Shown here piece by piece: positions 1 to 12,185 of a stretch of 64,000 nt of DNA. The DNA comes from Perilla frutescens (lineage: Eukaryota > Streptophyta > Magnoliopsida > Lamiales > Lamiaceae), in contig BRKX01000006.1 of the NCBI GenBank assembly GCA_026008535.1, positions 1,448,501 to 1,512,500 on the forward strand, written 5' to 3'. Under the pieces are notes generated by a model that was not told the DNA's origin, ran no database searches, and saw only the letters and a list, made by a program, of their open reading frames with translations. The position numbers and the translations under genes are program-made. Positions within the stretch are counted from its first letter, which is position 1. Every line of letters begins with the position of its first letter.

Positions 1-119
1 TCGGCTTCCACCACCTCCTTGAAATCCTCCAAGCTCGCCGCGTAAACCGGAATGTTAAAGTTGTCACGTTTTTCACTAGTGATTAGGCCCTGCCAAATTA
101 ATTTGGTCACGTCAAATTA

Positions 120-181
<62 letters not shown>

Positions 182-2202
182 TAGCGTGCATGTGTCGACA
201 ACAACGAACAAAAATTCTTGAACAAGTATTATTGGGTTAGGATATAATCCAATCAAAAGTTGGGACAGCAAATTGTGACCATTTCGAAATGATCGTGTAT
301 GTCTAGTTACAATGTGTGACATGATGACATTTACATTGACTTTAATATATCATATTGATAGTACAGTATTTTTGGGTGACTTGAAAAAAAATCACTCATT
401 TCAATAAGATAATAAGATAATATATTTTCGGAGGAATCTTATATAAATATATGGTCCATTTAATATTATAAATTCACGATTCCTTAAAATTACAAGCATA
501 ATTAAGAAATTTTCTATAATAATGAATAATATTGGATTATTAAAAAAGAATGATCATTTACTCATAGTGTGCAATGAATTTATTTTCTCATACTAATTCA
601 ATGAATATGATACATAAATTAGTAAGAGACAACGACTTTTAATATAATCAAAATTCTTTTTTGCCCCAACAATATTAATTTATAGAGATTTTAATGTATG
701 TACGTACCTCTTGGACGAGATCATCCCAAGCATCTTGAAAATGAGAGCCGAAGAGAATCCCGGCCCCGCCTTGGTCGGTCGGGTCGGAGCAAGTCCGACC
801 CAAGCAAACCAAGAACATGGACCCTCCTCTTTTAATCTCTTTGGCTCTTGATCTCAAGAATCCAGCCAAATCACTCTGGAATTGCTGCTTGTATGCATTT
901 GTTGTGCTCTCATTTGCGCCGTGGATGAAAATTCTTCCTTTGTTGTATGCCGTTGATCTCTTGTCCAACACAACATCAGGAACCTATACATACATATATA
1001 TACACAAAGTATACTTAATTAGATTATATTCCCATTTTTAATATATATAATTGCATGCATGCACTAATTCAAGTAATATAATTCATCAATATTTCTCAAT
1101 ATATATATATATATATATATTATTTCTACTGCATGAGTTATAGAATTTATGGGTCTATTATGGTGAAAACTCAGTAACGTGAACAAATCTGAAAAGTGGT
1201 TTTCTGGTACTGAAACTAGGGGCTATTGTCAAACTGGTTTTGACATTTTAATTTTTGATTTTTATTTAATCTAATGTTTTGGAAGTATCATGTAATATTA
1301 ACACCTTTTCAAACATTTAACCACCCCTAATTAACACAATAATCGTCCTCGATTATTAGCATTAAAAGTGTAGTCAACAGACAACATTATATATTCTTCT
1401 CAATTAATCATAACTAAGAGGACACTAATTAATTAAAGATTTAACAAAAGAATTGTTTAATTAAACATATAAGCAAAATTTTGTTAAATTTTAATAATTG
1501 TGAATTTTAGTAATTATAATTAACGTATACAATTTGATAAAATTAAATAACGCAGTAATAATATATACCTGAGACAGCCAGTGCAGAGAAAAGGCGGAAT
1601 AGAAGACGTCGACGGACTTCGCCGGGAAGAGGCGGCGGTAGAAAGTGCCGGGAACTCCGGCGGCGAAGTAAGAGCGGTGGGTGTCGGACGCGAGGCACTC
1701 CTCCATGCTGACGCCGCCGTAGGGCGGGAGGAGCTGGAAGAGGGTGTTGAAGTCGTTGGAAGGCAGATCGGAGAAGAAGGCGGAGAATTCCGGCGGATCG
1801 CGGCCGGCCGCCTCGTGCCGCTTCATCATGTGCTTGATGATGAACTCTACCATGTATATGGTGTTGCTGCCGCACGAGCACCCCAAGTCCGCCACCACGA
1901 ACGGAATCTCCGCCGTGCTCAGCCGCACGCCGTCCAGGGTTTCTCTCAGGAGATGCAGCATCGATCGCGCATGCTGCGCCTATACACACACACACATATA
2001 TTTATATATATATATAATATATAATAATTTCTCGATTAATGAGACGTGTTAGTTATAAGTTGTGTGTGCGTTTCTACGAAAAAATTCGAACCTGAGCTTG
2101 AGAGTTGTTAACGTAGCTAGCTTCTCCTTGGCCACCTTTCATGCTCAGCATTCTTTCAAGCTTCATGTTGGAAACGACAACGTTTTCTGCGTTGGGAGCC
2201 AT
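1..2202 (-). CDS. IAMT1: Indole-3-acetate O-methyltransferase (SABATH family), 3' end cut by window edge
   Basis: Transfers a methyl group from S-adenosylmethionine to the carboxyl of indole-3-acetic acid, giving inactive methyl-IAA; a cytosolic enzyme of auxin homeostasis. Exons read on the minus strand: 2202–2092, 1979–1569, 983–708 and 89–1 (incomplete). All junctions are GT–AG and phase 0. The ATG at 2202 opens MAPNAENVVVSNMKLERMLS, the IAMT-type N-terminus, followed by the SYVNNSQAQ substrate/SAM-binding stretch. Exon 2 carries the SAM motif VVADLGCSCGSNT and the SDLPSNDFNTLFQLLPP block. Exon 3 carries RGGSMFLVCLGRT and DPTDQGGAG. About 295 residues of an expected 380 or so are present, with no frameshift. 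Exon 2 is much GC-richer than its AT-rich introns. Methylation of another carboxylic acid is possible, but the similarity I recall is specifically to IAMT1 rather than to salicylate or jasmonate methyltransferases. Confidence 0.95.
125..179. repeat. (AT)n microsatellite in IAMT1-like intron 3
   Basis: An almost pure AT dinucleotide tract of about 55 bases, inside the intron between exons 3 and 4 of the methyltransferase. Other long AT tracts lie at about 1100–1121, 3512–3541, 13121–13155 and 34461–34485. Confidence 0.95.
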
Positions 2203-2313
2203 TTATATATATATATATGATGATATATATGACTAATAAAATTGTAAATATAACTACAGTAGTGTGTGAATGATATGATTAAAGTGAGCAAGAAAACATA
2301 GTGAGTGAAGTCC

Positions 2314-2321
2314 TATATATA
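2314..2321 (-). promoter_or_regulatory. Putative TATA box of the IAMT1-like gene
   Basis: On the minus strand a TATATATA core lies about 112 bases upstream of the ATG at 2202. That would put the transcription start near 2285 and leave a short 5' UTR. AT repeats are everywhere here, so the assignment rests on position only. Confidence 0.45.
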
Positions 2322-2524
2322 GAGAGAGAGTTAGAGTGGATAAACAATAATATATATATATAAATATATATATATATGTATGTATGTATATGTCTGCTTT
2401 TCTAACATTGTCGCATTTCTCATGTTTCAATTGTCAGTATAAAGATAATACACACGAGAGAAGTTCGGTGAATTGTAAAAGTATACCTTGAATTAAGTTG
2501 GTGTGCTCACACTTAGAATTGTCA

Positions 2525-2666
2525 GTGAAATTTGAATTCGAAATGTTCAGTCTCAAACTATACTAATAAATATTGATGGATTCATTTAGATATTGGTGAA
2601 ATTTGAATTCGAAATGTTCAGTCTCAACCTATACTAATAAATATTGATGGATTTATTTAGATATTT
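2525..2666. repeat. Two-copy tandem duplication, 71-bp period
   Basis: The block beginning GTGAAATTTGAATTCGAAAT at 2525 repeats at 2596 with only a few substitutions. It is non-coding and lies about 320 bp upstream of the IAMT1-like start codon. Confidence 0.85.
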
Positions 2667-2689
2667 GTGGTAGAAATACCATATATATA

Positions 2690-3320
2690 TACACTCTTTC
2701 CATTTCATAATGCTTGTTGTTTTAATAATTTTATTTTATGTCAAAATATTTATTGTTTTAAATATTTTCACACTATCTCTCCCAAATTTAACTTTACAAA
2801 TATATGGAGAGAGAAAAAAAATTCAACTTTTTAGGAAATATAAGTGAGTAGAATTTTAGTACAGAATTAACAATTATTTTTTTGGACTAATATATCCCTC
2901 CCTTTTATATTACATAAAATCATATTCACTTATATTTTCCTAAGAAGTTGAAAAAAATTCATCTCTCCATATATTTGTAAGATTAAATTTGAGAGAGGGG
3001 TGTTAAAATATATACTCCCCCCATTTCGTTTTATTTGTTATTTTAGGTTTTTTTATCTAGAATTAATAATTAATTTTGTGGACAAATATACACATCCCCA
3101 TATATGCCATAAAATTTTATTCAATTATATTTTCATGAAATAGGGTTCGTGATAGGATTAAGTTAGAGAGAAAGTGTGTAAAAATATAGAAAACAACAAA
3201 TATTTTTGACACAAAATAAAAAAATTAAAACAATAAATAAAATGAAACGGATGGAGTATAAACCAGCAAATATTTTGATAAAAAAAATCTAAAACAACAA
3301 ACGAAACGAAATGAGGAGGA
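2690..3320. mobile_element. Cluster of nested Stowaway-like MITEs
   Basis: The clearest unit is 3015–3256. It begins CTCCCCCCATTTCGTTTTAT, ends with the inverted counterpart ATGAAACGGATGGAG, and is flanked by TA on both sides, as in Tc1/mariner-derived Stowaway elements. Further copies of the same end motif at about 2695 and 3292–3318 suggest that this unit sits inside or beside a related one. No protein is encoded. Confidence 0.65.
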
Positions 3321-3510
3321 AATTGTATTGTAAAAGAGGAAATTGTATAAAGTAAAAAAAAAAAAAGGCGAGAATGGGCCGCACATGCAGTTCAAGAAAT
3401 CAGGCCCAAGATTGACGCCGGATTTTCCATGTTTGAATCTCTACGTAATTAAACTCAATTCAATTAGCTAGGGTTCTAATTAATTTGCCCTTAAATTTCT
3501 CTATCAGAGA

Positions 3511-3541
<31 letters not shown>

Positions 3542-4339
3542 CATATGATATTATCATATCATACCGAATCAGAAATAATGAATGAAGAAGATAGGTAAAT
3601 ATGAAAATCGTGATAATAATATATATTTTAATTGTGTGACTGCATGAGATGTATATCGAGACATAAATTATATGTCGATCTGCAATAAGTAATATGCACA
3701 ATTTCAAATTTATTCTAATTAAATCGAAGGAGATCCTCTATCCTAATAAATAGGAATAATGTAGAAGCAATATTTATTTCTCAATATTATACATTAAAAT
3801 TATATATATTCTCCCATAGGAGAGTGTGAGATTCCATTTATAGACCTCACTTTCTACAAAAGTAATATTCGATTCTTATTTTGTAAAATTTTACAATTTT
3901 ACAAAAACCATTATACCAATCATGTGATATATATATATATATAAATGATTGTTTGATTTACATAATCTTTGAATCGTGTTCTACGTATTTTAAACATTAA
4001 CTCGTCGAATTTTTTTTAACGAGAAATCCGTAGCCGCTATTGTGGGTGCGTTTTGGATTAACAGTACTGATTTAATTAAACATTGATAAAATTTAAACTA
4101 ATGATATTTTTAGTCACGAGCTATCAACTAGTCTATAAATTTTTACTTTATATATTGTCACATTATCTTATAATAACGTTTTTTTAACTAAAGGGATTGC
4201 AAAAAGTCTCAATTATGCAGCGCAGTTATGGGGATGGAAATTCTAGCTCTAGACTAGACTTCAAATTTTGATTTTAATTAAGATCAATATGCTTTTGCTA
4301 TACTTTACATAATTTTATAATTAATATTAAGGAATAACA

Positions 4340-4379
<40 letters not shown>

Positions 4380-4799
4380 GCAGGAGAAAGTAGACCAAAA
4401 AAATCTGATAAAGATAAAAGTTATGAAGTTGTTATTTGAAATTCCTATTCCCATATGTATTCCCTACACACACATGGGCTGAAAAATAAATCAAATAATT
4501 TGATACTTGATTCTTCATCGTTCACTAAAAGCTCATTTGGGTTCTGTTCAATAAGAATATCAAACAAGCTTGAAAATAATTTTGTGCTTGATAATTAAGA
4601 TTTGAAGCTCGACCCAAAACTCAAACTCGATAAGTAAAAAAAATGAAGCAAACAATTACAAAAATATCAAATTTTACTCGAGTTCAACTTGTGAATGTGC
4701 AATTCAATTAAAGCTTGTTTGAACTCGACTCGATATATATAATAAAACAAAATCAAACATAATTTTTAACCATCGGTATTACTTCAAACTAGGGATGGT
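3321..4799. other. Intergenic, no gene seen
   Basis: AT-rich DNA without a supportable reading frame. It contains an (AT)n tract at 3512–3541, an (ATT)n microsatellite at about 4343–4379, and at 4480–4740 a degraded copy of the window's GCTCGA-rich repeat family. Confidence 0.7.
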
Positions 4800-4984
4800 A
4801 AACCGGGCCAATGGCAAAAATCAGGTCGGGCAACAGACCGTAGTTTATTTTTTCAATTTTTAGGCTAGACGGTTCGGTCCATTTGAATTTTCAAGCCAAC
4901 CTGAAATCAATTCAGGTCAACAAAATATTGGACCAACCCAATCCAAATTCAAGATGATAGACCGGGTCTAAATTATCACCGCTA
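4800..4984. mobile_element. hAT-like MITE with 8-bp target duplication
   Basis: The 185-bp element begins TAGGGATGGTAAACCGGGCC and ends with a rough inverted counterpart (GACCGGGT…CACCGCTA). The flanks are CTTCAAAC at 4792–4799 and CTTCAAAT at 4985–4992, a 7/8 match of the length expected for hAT insertions. It has no coding capacity. A SINE later inserted at its right boundary. Confidence 0.6.
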
Positions 4985-4993
4985 CTTCAAATA

Positions 4994-5106
4994 TTTTTTA
5001 TTTTTTTTACTCACACACCTGACCTGTGGTATTGAGAATATTCGAACCCGTGACTTTTAATTTTCAAACAACCTCGTCCCATCACTAGATTATCCCCGTC
5101 GGGACC
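4994..5106 (-). mobile_element. Short tRNA-derived SINE with 12-bp target duplication
   Basis: Read on the minus strand, the element starts GGTCCCGACGGGG. It has an A-box-like stretch (TAATCTAGTGATGGG), a B-box-like stretch (GGGTTCGAATATT) and a 3' A-rich tail of about 17 bases. Its plus-strand flanks, CTACTTCAAATA at 4982–4993 and again at 5107–5118, form a perfect 12-bp duplication. At 113 bp it fits a short plant SINE. I cannot assign a named family. Confidence 0.7.
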
Positions 5107-5118
5107 CTACTTCAAATA

Positions 5119-6170
5119 AATTTAAACAAATAGTACATATTCACCTCGAATTGACTAGTTAGTGCCCTACACACATGTTACATGTAAAAGGAATAGACTA
5201 TCAAAGTTTAATTAGATTTGACTGATCTTAGGTTTGGAATTAAATATTTAGCAATTTGGAAAATCTTGAAAAAGCCACAATGTGGGGCCAACTATTTTGC
5301 TTGTTCGGCGCAATGCTGCTTTATTATTCAACTAACAACGGAAAAAACTGATTTTGCCATATTTAATTCATGATTAAGAAACTAATCACTAATCTTGCTT
5401 TCCTTAATCAATAATCTAGTCTTGTTTTAGAAAGAGGGTCATTAAATAATTGTAGTAACTGTGAAGCAGTGTATACGTATGTTTTTAATTTGTAGTGAAT
5501 GTTAATCATTATACTTTTTAGCAACTTATAATCTTTTTCAATGAAGACATTAATTGGTAGTTGGAATAGTTTGCAATAGTAATTAACTGCTTTATTGTCG
5601 TTTATGTAAAGGCATCATTAATCAATGGTCACATAGCTTTGAGGGAACTTTTGATGATCAAAAGGAGATTAGAGAGATCTAAGCAAAGATAATTATGTTT
5701 TCTAATCAACAAATCAGTCAAAGTTGAATAGTAATTTCATGCAAAATTACAACATTCTCTGCATTTTTAGAATTGCTTTTGAAGTTGAATGCAAAGATTG
5801 ACCCACACAATAAGTAATTAATTAAATTACATATATATGAATCCACTTCCATAGTTAAATATATTAGTATTTTAATTACAAGTCATAACATACAAAATGA
5901 AAAAGTAAAGTACATAAGAACACAATCTTACTTTTCAAATTACACCGAAGATTAAGTGGAAACGTTAGAGAAAGTTTGAGTGCCATTTTGATTACCATTT
6001 GCCTACGTAAAAGAATCATTAGAAATTAATAATCTACTTTATTTCACATTAATATAATTAAATGCATATTATATAAATTTAAACTTTAGTAAATAAAGAA
6101 ACTCTTACTCTTTTCAATTTCTTCAATTTCTTTGGTATAACATAAGATTAAGTATAAGTGTTAGATATAG
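5119..6170. other. Intergenic, no gene seen
   Basis: AT-rich sequence with no reading frame, RNA gene or clear repeat boundary that I can support. Confidence 0.6.
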
Positions 6171-6448
6171 TAAATTTACTAAATAATGTAATAAATAGTA
6201 AATTAGATAAGATATCTTAAAGTTACTAAATATATATATATATATAATTATATATATTCATGTATAATATTTATCCTAAGTATTACATATTTACATAACA
6301 ATCATCTCTTAAAGTAAATTTTGTAAATTTACTAAATGATGTAATAAATAGTAAATTAGATAAGATATCTTAAAGCTACTATATATATATATATGCATGT
6401 ATAATATTTATACTAAGTAATACATATTTACATAACAATCATCTATAT
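6171..6448. repeat. Tandem duplication, about 153-bp period
   Basis: The block starting TAAATTTACTAAATAATGTA at 6171 recurs at 6324 with a few substitutions and a shorter internal AT tract. Both copies share AGATAAGATATCTTAAAG and the TTACATAACAATCATCT end. Non-coding. Confidence 0.8.
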
Positions 6449-6737
6449 ATTATTCTCTCTCACGCACATATGTTAATTTAAATGTATAATTAAATGAATT
6501 AATATAGTTGCTAAATATAATAATAATAATATTATTATTATTTGTGTTCTTATTTCTCATTTCTATTTATCTTATTATAATTAAATTATAATTGTAATTT
6601 GAATCTAAGATTGAGGAAAGAATTAAATTAATTATTTCGTGTAATTTAAATTATTCATTGTTTAATTATAATTCATGTATAAATTAGGTATAGTAAATTT
6701 TTTATATCAACATATATACATTTAATTCGCTATATAA

Positions 6738-7031
6738 CGGTATATCGATGTATACCGTTAGTTATACTGTTATGTACTGCACAAACGGTATACACCGGTA
6801 TATCGGTATATACCGCATTAACAGTATATATCGGTACATCGGTATATACTGAAAAAGTTCAGTATATCATCGGTATATCTCGATTTTTAAAATTACATAC
6901 CGTTACCTTACCGAAAAATCTCGTTATAGTATCAAACCTTACCGAAAATACCGGTATACCTTAAAGTTCGGTATTTCGATATTTTTTTTGGTATGATAAA
7001 TACGGTATGACGGTATTTTTTCCCAACCCTA
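6738..7031. repeat. CGGTAT-rich degenerate repeat, probable end of a mobile element
   Basis: About 290 bp composed largely of variants of CGGTATA and its inverse TATACCG. It finishes with GGTATTTTTTCCCAACCCTA, which resembles the ends of plant repeats in hAT-like elements. The left boundary is unclear, so classification is open. Confidence 0.5.
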
Positions 7032-8497
7032 ATTGTAGCAAACACAATTAAGCTCATATTTAATTTCCTGTCCTTTGTTTTAATAATAAGTAAGGGAATT
7101 TACCGGAGCTCGCATGCAAATTATAAGCAAGAAAAAAAAAGCACTAGAAAAATCATGTGCGAATTGAAATCACCTACAAATTACATGAGATAAGAGATAA
7201 ATCGCACTAAGAAAATCATGTGTGGTTTACTAGATTCGAAGCGCTCTCTAATAGTTTGTAAATTATCCAATGCAACTAACAGCACAAGTGAGACAAATAG
7301 CACTAGGAAAATCATATGTGTGTTCTAGAACATCAGCAGGTAATTAACATTTTTTTTATAAATATAGATTATGATTAATTATGTTACAATATTTTTTTAT
7401 AATAATTAATTATACTATTAAAATCATATTTTTTATAGTGAATTAAATACAAAAGGTTTAATATAAAATTTGAACCCCAAATCCCTCCCCCCCCCCCCCC
7501 CCCCAATGAGTTAACAATCTGATTTCTTATATATCTCATGCATCATTGATTTGGAATCCTCAACTTCACATTCTAAACACTAAATATTTGAATGGAAACA
7601 TGAGATTATATAAAAGCATGGTACATGCATATATACATACATATATATATATAATATTAAACATAATTGTCTAAGATTGAAAAAGAAATGTCGTCCCATC
7701 TGTACGTAGTTGACCAACGAAATGAAAAGTGTTGCAGGAAATTAATTTATCTGAATCCGACCATATATATATATATATATATATGTGTATGTATTATGTA
7801 TATACACACACACAGACATATACTACACTAGTGCATGGTGGCGATGTGGCAGCTCCTCCGCCTGCATCACTACACCGCTGTCGGCATATATCATCGCCAA
7901 TTCCTTTCAACTTCAACTTCATCTCTCTCTCTCTCTCTTAATCACATACATATATATATATATACCATCGTCTATATATTAATTATCATTAACTCATGCG
8001 ATTCTAACTAAATAATAATCATACTTAAAATTGAATGAATATAATGGCTGGGTTGGTACTAGCTAGCTAGCTAGATATACACTTGATTATGATTATTGGC
8101 ATATATAAATTACAAATAAAATTTAGATATATATATATATATATATGAATGAATGTGATATATATTGATGATGAGTGCGCGAAAGCCAAAGCCCCGGAAT
8201 TTTGTCTGTGATGCAATCTTATTTTGTCGGAGCAAACAGTGGTGCTTTAATTAATTTCTCTTCTTTTTTCTTTGGCCTTTTTCGATCTACCTAATTTTGT
8301 GACAACAATCACCCTTTTCAAATCCAAACCCTATTAAATCCCTATCGCTTTCTCCACCAACATTTTCATTTTCTATCGTATCTCATAATACGTGACCACA
8401 TTTAATTCATCATATTTCATGACCTGGATTCTAGCCTGCTTCCTATAAACTTCAATCATTACGTTTCTTCACAGACGCAATTTTAAGTACTTATCCT
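7032..8497. other. Intergenic, no gene seen
   Basis: Contains three spaced copies of a short motif, GCACTAGAAAAATCATGTG and variants, at about 7140, 7207 and 7293. A run of 18 C residues lies at 7487–7504, and there are several AT, CA and CT microsatellites. No reading frame here looks like a protein. Confidence 0.6.
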
Positions 8498-8980
8498 TAG
8501 GGATGAGCTCAAAACCGAAAATCGAACTGAACTGAACAAATTTATATCTATTAGATTCGGTTCTTTTATTTTTTCGGGTTCTTTTTTAATAAAAATTCAA
8601 TTCTCGGTCCGGTAGAAAACAGATTAATTAATAGAATAGATCGAGCCCTTTTAATTATTATTATTTTATTATTTTTAATTGTTATTTGTTCAATACTTCG
8701 GATGTTTCATGTTTGTATATACTGTTATTTGTTGGTTTAGTTTTTTATATCGATCAGTTATAAAGGTTTATACATGATATTAGTTATAGATTTGTGCAAT
8801 TTGTTTATTATTTAGGCTATTATTTTCACAGTTAGTCAAGTAATTCAAAATCGAAAAAATAGAAAAATCCGACTGGACCAAACTGGACTAAACCGAATTT
8901 GTTCGGTCTTAAATATTTTCCAATTCGATCTATTCGATTTTATGATTTTTGAACCGAAATAGACCGAATGTTCGCCCCTA
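8498..8980. mobile_element. Possible hAT-like non-autonomous element
   Basis: The region starts TAGGGATGAGCTC and ends GTTCGCCCCTA, giving short imperfect inverted ends, and is rich in ACCGAA and CGGTTC motifs. The flanks match only weakly as an 8-bp target duplication (5–6 of 8 bases), consistent with an old insertion. No coding sequence. Confidence 0.4.
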
Positions 8981-9268
8981 TTTGTCCGTATTTAATTTCT
9001 TTATGAAATCAAATGTGGGTGTATAATTTTAACTTAATAATCCCTAACTTTGAAATTGTATTAATTAATTGATCGTATGTATTTTTATGTTATTTTTTGG
9101 TCATTTAATGCTTACTTATTAGCACGTATATATATGCTTCTCATGATATTGATAGGCTTGGATTTTGTTGGAAATCCATATTAATGCTGTCTACTACACA
9201 TGTGCATAAATAATTTATAAACTACTGTTCAAACTCTGCCCACTTTTTATAAATATACGCACTATAAT

Positions 9269-9299
<31 letters not shown>

Positions 9300-9545
9300 T
9301 AATTCTCCTATATCTTTCGTTTTAATTTTTTTCTTGTTTTTTGAGTTTGGTGGGCGGGAGCCATAGAGCGACAATTAATTGGTTCGCAAAAATTTGATGA
9401 CAATGGATTTTAATTAATTAATTGTAGCAGCTTAATTCTCAGAGTTTAAAGCTAAGTAATATAGTATATATTGCCCAAAACACTAATATTGATTTTTTAA
9501 CATGAAAAATCAACTCATTAATTAGTCAAGTTAAATCACTTCTAC
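8981..9545. other. Intergenic, no gene seen
   Basis: AT-rich DNA with a (CT)n tract at about 9269–9292. Nothing coding. Confidence 0.6.
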
Positions 9546-9548
9546 TTA

Positions 9549-10791
9549 GAACATCTCCAAGAAAGCCAGTATATATGTGGCGTGAATACGGCAAAATCAA
9601 TTAAAAAATGTCTCCAACAGCGCTGACTTTGCACGGCAATTTAAGGTTGCATGAACAGTGCATCGGTGTACTGTTCACCATCGGTAGGGTTTTTTTTTCC
9701 TTTTTCTTATTATTTATATATTTTATATGGTTTTCTTTATATATAGTATTTTATTTATCTTTTTTCTTCTTTCTCTTTTGTGTGTTTAAATTTTATGAAA
9801 CATATTTTCATTACTAAAACTAGTTTATATATTAATTAAATAAATAGTATTGCATTCAATATTTAAATGCATAATACATAATTAATAAAAATACAAATAC
9901 ACAAACATTACAATAATAATACAAAGCCACAACGCACAAATATATTATAATAAACAAGACCACTTCCAGATTTAGAAACACATAATTAACGCATAATTAA
10001 TAATATTGATAGAAACACATTACGATAATAATAAAATATTAAAAATGCAACACATTTATTTTAGCTAATAATCTCCAAGACCACTTCCAGATTTAGATCA
10101 TCTCATATCTGGAACACGCATTCAGAGTTCTTCAAAATCGATTCGCAATTGTGGCAAATTCAGTATGCTATTGGAAGAAAGAAGATTTGTAAGATATAAT
10201 GGTTGTGTGCATTATCATGCACAATATGATAGTTGAGGATGAACAAGACCTTGATGCACCAATTGATGATGCAAGAAAAATGCCAATTCCAGATGTTGAA
10301 ATGACAAATGGAGGAATGGATCAATTACAGGTATTTTTTGCAAAATATAAAAAAATCAAAGACAAATATGCTCACTTGGAATTTCGTAATGCTCATTTGT
10401 GGGAAGAGTTTTTCAAATTTAGAAAAGTAATTTGTATTTCATGTAATTTATTCTTTTGTTGAATTATCTATTATGAAATGTTGGTTTTATTTAAAATAAA
10501 TAGATCATGTTTATCTGAAATTTTATAATTTTGAAAAACAAATATGCTTATATATTTCTTAATTAAAAAAAATATTACAATATATATTACAATATATATA
10601 TAACCATATATTTAATTTAACAATTCAATAATAAAAATTAAATGAATAGTAGTAAGTATAAAAAGGAATATTCTATTGTATAGTGAAATATATATAGAGA
10701 GGTGTTGGAGATGAATATTGAAAACCTGTAACTTTATCTCTACAATAGTATAGAGTTAACTGTATTGTAGGGTTTATTGTTGGAGATGGCC
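9549..10791 (+). mobile_element. Degraded PIF/Harbinger DNA transposon
   Basis: The 1,243-bp element is bounded by TTA on both sides (9546–9548 and 10792–10794), the target duplication typical of PIF/Harbinger. Its ends are GAACATCTCCAA on the left and, inverted, GGCCATCTCCAA on the right. It contains the remnant of a HARBI1-type nuclease at about 10112–10462. It is internally deleted relative to a full element and cannot move by itself. Confidence 0.75.
10112..10462 (+). pseudogene. C-terminal remnant of a PIF/Harbinger (HARBI1-like) transposase
   Basis: The frame reads EHAFRVLQNRFAIV, then a TAA at 10190–10192. It resumes in the same frame with DIMVVCIIMHNMIVEDEQDL, the conserved end of plant Harbinger DDE nucleases (family knowledge: the RFAI and CIIMHNMIVEDE blocks). 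The N-terminus and most catalytic residues are missing. The open part then runs to 10462 with a charged tail. It lies inside the TTA-flanked element and is not a host gene. Confidence 0.8.
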
Positions 10792-10794
10792 TTA

Positions 10795-11804
10795 GGACGC
10801 CCAACGGGACGTATCTGCCATTGCATTTTTATTTTTATTTTTTAAGTTCTTTATATGTTGTTTTTTATTTTATATATGTTGTTTGTTATTTATTTTATAT
10901 TTTAAATAATGAGGTGTAATTAATATTAAGATTTGTTATACATGATAAATTTAAATAAATACAAATGTTGAAACATAAAATTAAATTAGATAAGAATTAG
11001 ATCAACAATAAAAAATACTAAAATAAATAAAATTACACTAACAATAAAAACTACATAAAAATATTAAAATAGATAAAAGTACATGAAATAAAACCATAAA
11101 AATACGCATAAAATAAAATAAAAATACGAATATTTTCCTAATAATACATAAAAATATTAAAATAGATAAAATTACATGAAATAAAAACCTAAAAATACTC
11201 ATAAAATAAAATAAAATAAAATAAAAGGATACAAATATTTTCGTGCTTCGTTTAGAAAAATCCAAGATATAGAAGCACATTTCTCGCTTTTATCGCTTCG
11301 AAATGCATTAATTGATCATTTGTGTTGTGGGAGGAATATTCTAATTCGAATAATTAAAATATATTATTATGTAATTTTATGTTTGTTTTGTAATATTTTA
11401 ATAAATCGTATTTTTATTTTATATTAATTCAAATATATTTGTTCTTAAAAATATTTCAATAATTATTATGAAATGTTGAAATTAATTATAGATATATATC
11501 CATTAAATGGAATTATATTATTATATGTTATATTATAGTGCACACTGTTAGAGATGACCTTATAACATTCTTCGAATCTATCGGTTATTTTTCTTTTTCT
11601 TTTTAATATTGACAAATTTTTGGTAAACAAAATTTATTTTTTCTTTAACCTTAATCAATGGTACCTTGGTAATTAATATAAACGTGTGCCTAAAATATAG
11701 AAGCTAACAAAATATAGTCTTGATTTCTTTTGTCTAAATAAAGATACACACAACCTTCACGATTGTATTACTTATTTGTGTAGTAACCAATCTCTTTTGA
11801 ACCA
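10795..11804. other. Intergenic, no gene seen
   Basis: AT-rich. A TGTTAGAGATGACCTTA motif at about 11548–11565 resembles one end of a Tourist-like element, but I could not find its partner. No coding sequence. Confidence 0.55.
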
Positions 11805-12185
11805 GATGAGATCCTCTATTCCACATTTAGTGTTTCAACCCGTGTTCCACGATCAAATTGATGAATTTTTTTTCATTTTTTCGTTAATTTTAATTTATTA
11901 TATTTTAATTAATTTTATAATTTTTTTAGGGTTCACTCCACCCAGTATGAGTTTATAATCATTTTTTATTGTTTAATTTTTTTTTAAAAAAAATCATTAT
12001 TATGATTGATTATTTTAAAAATATGATATGTAATTTTTTAAGTAATTTCAATCTTTTGTTGATAGATGTGACTAGATCAACTATGTTGTAATTAATTTTT
12101 ATTTTGTAATATCTATTATTGAACTTGTAAATTTTGATCCTGAAATACGAGTTGGAACACTAAATGTGGAATAGAGAATATCATC
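11805..12185. mobile_element. MITE with 35-bp terminal inverted repeats
   Basis: The left end begins GATGAGATCCTCTATTCCAC (11805–11839). The inverse of the right end begins GATGATATTCTCTATTCCAC (12151–12185). Only three of 35 positions differ. The AT-rich interior of about 310 bp has no reading frame. I could not fix a target duplication, so the superfamily is undecided. Confidence 0.7.

Noticed and set aside
107..322. Reading frame with a long Ile/Tyr repeat
   Set aside because: It is a translation of the (AT)n microsatellite in an intron of the methyltransferase gene.
1543..2052. Overlapping frames on both strands across exon 2 of the methyltransferase
   Set aside because: Shadows caused by high GC content; only the 1569–1979 minus frame has SABATH motifs and splice sites.
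7487..7504. Run of 18 C residues
   Set aside because: A homopolymer, possibly inaccurate in length; no feature attached.
10849..11280. Minus-strand frame rich in Phe and Ile
   Set aside because: Low-complexity AT-rich translation with no domain.
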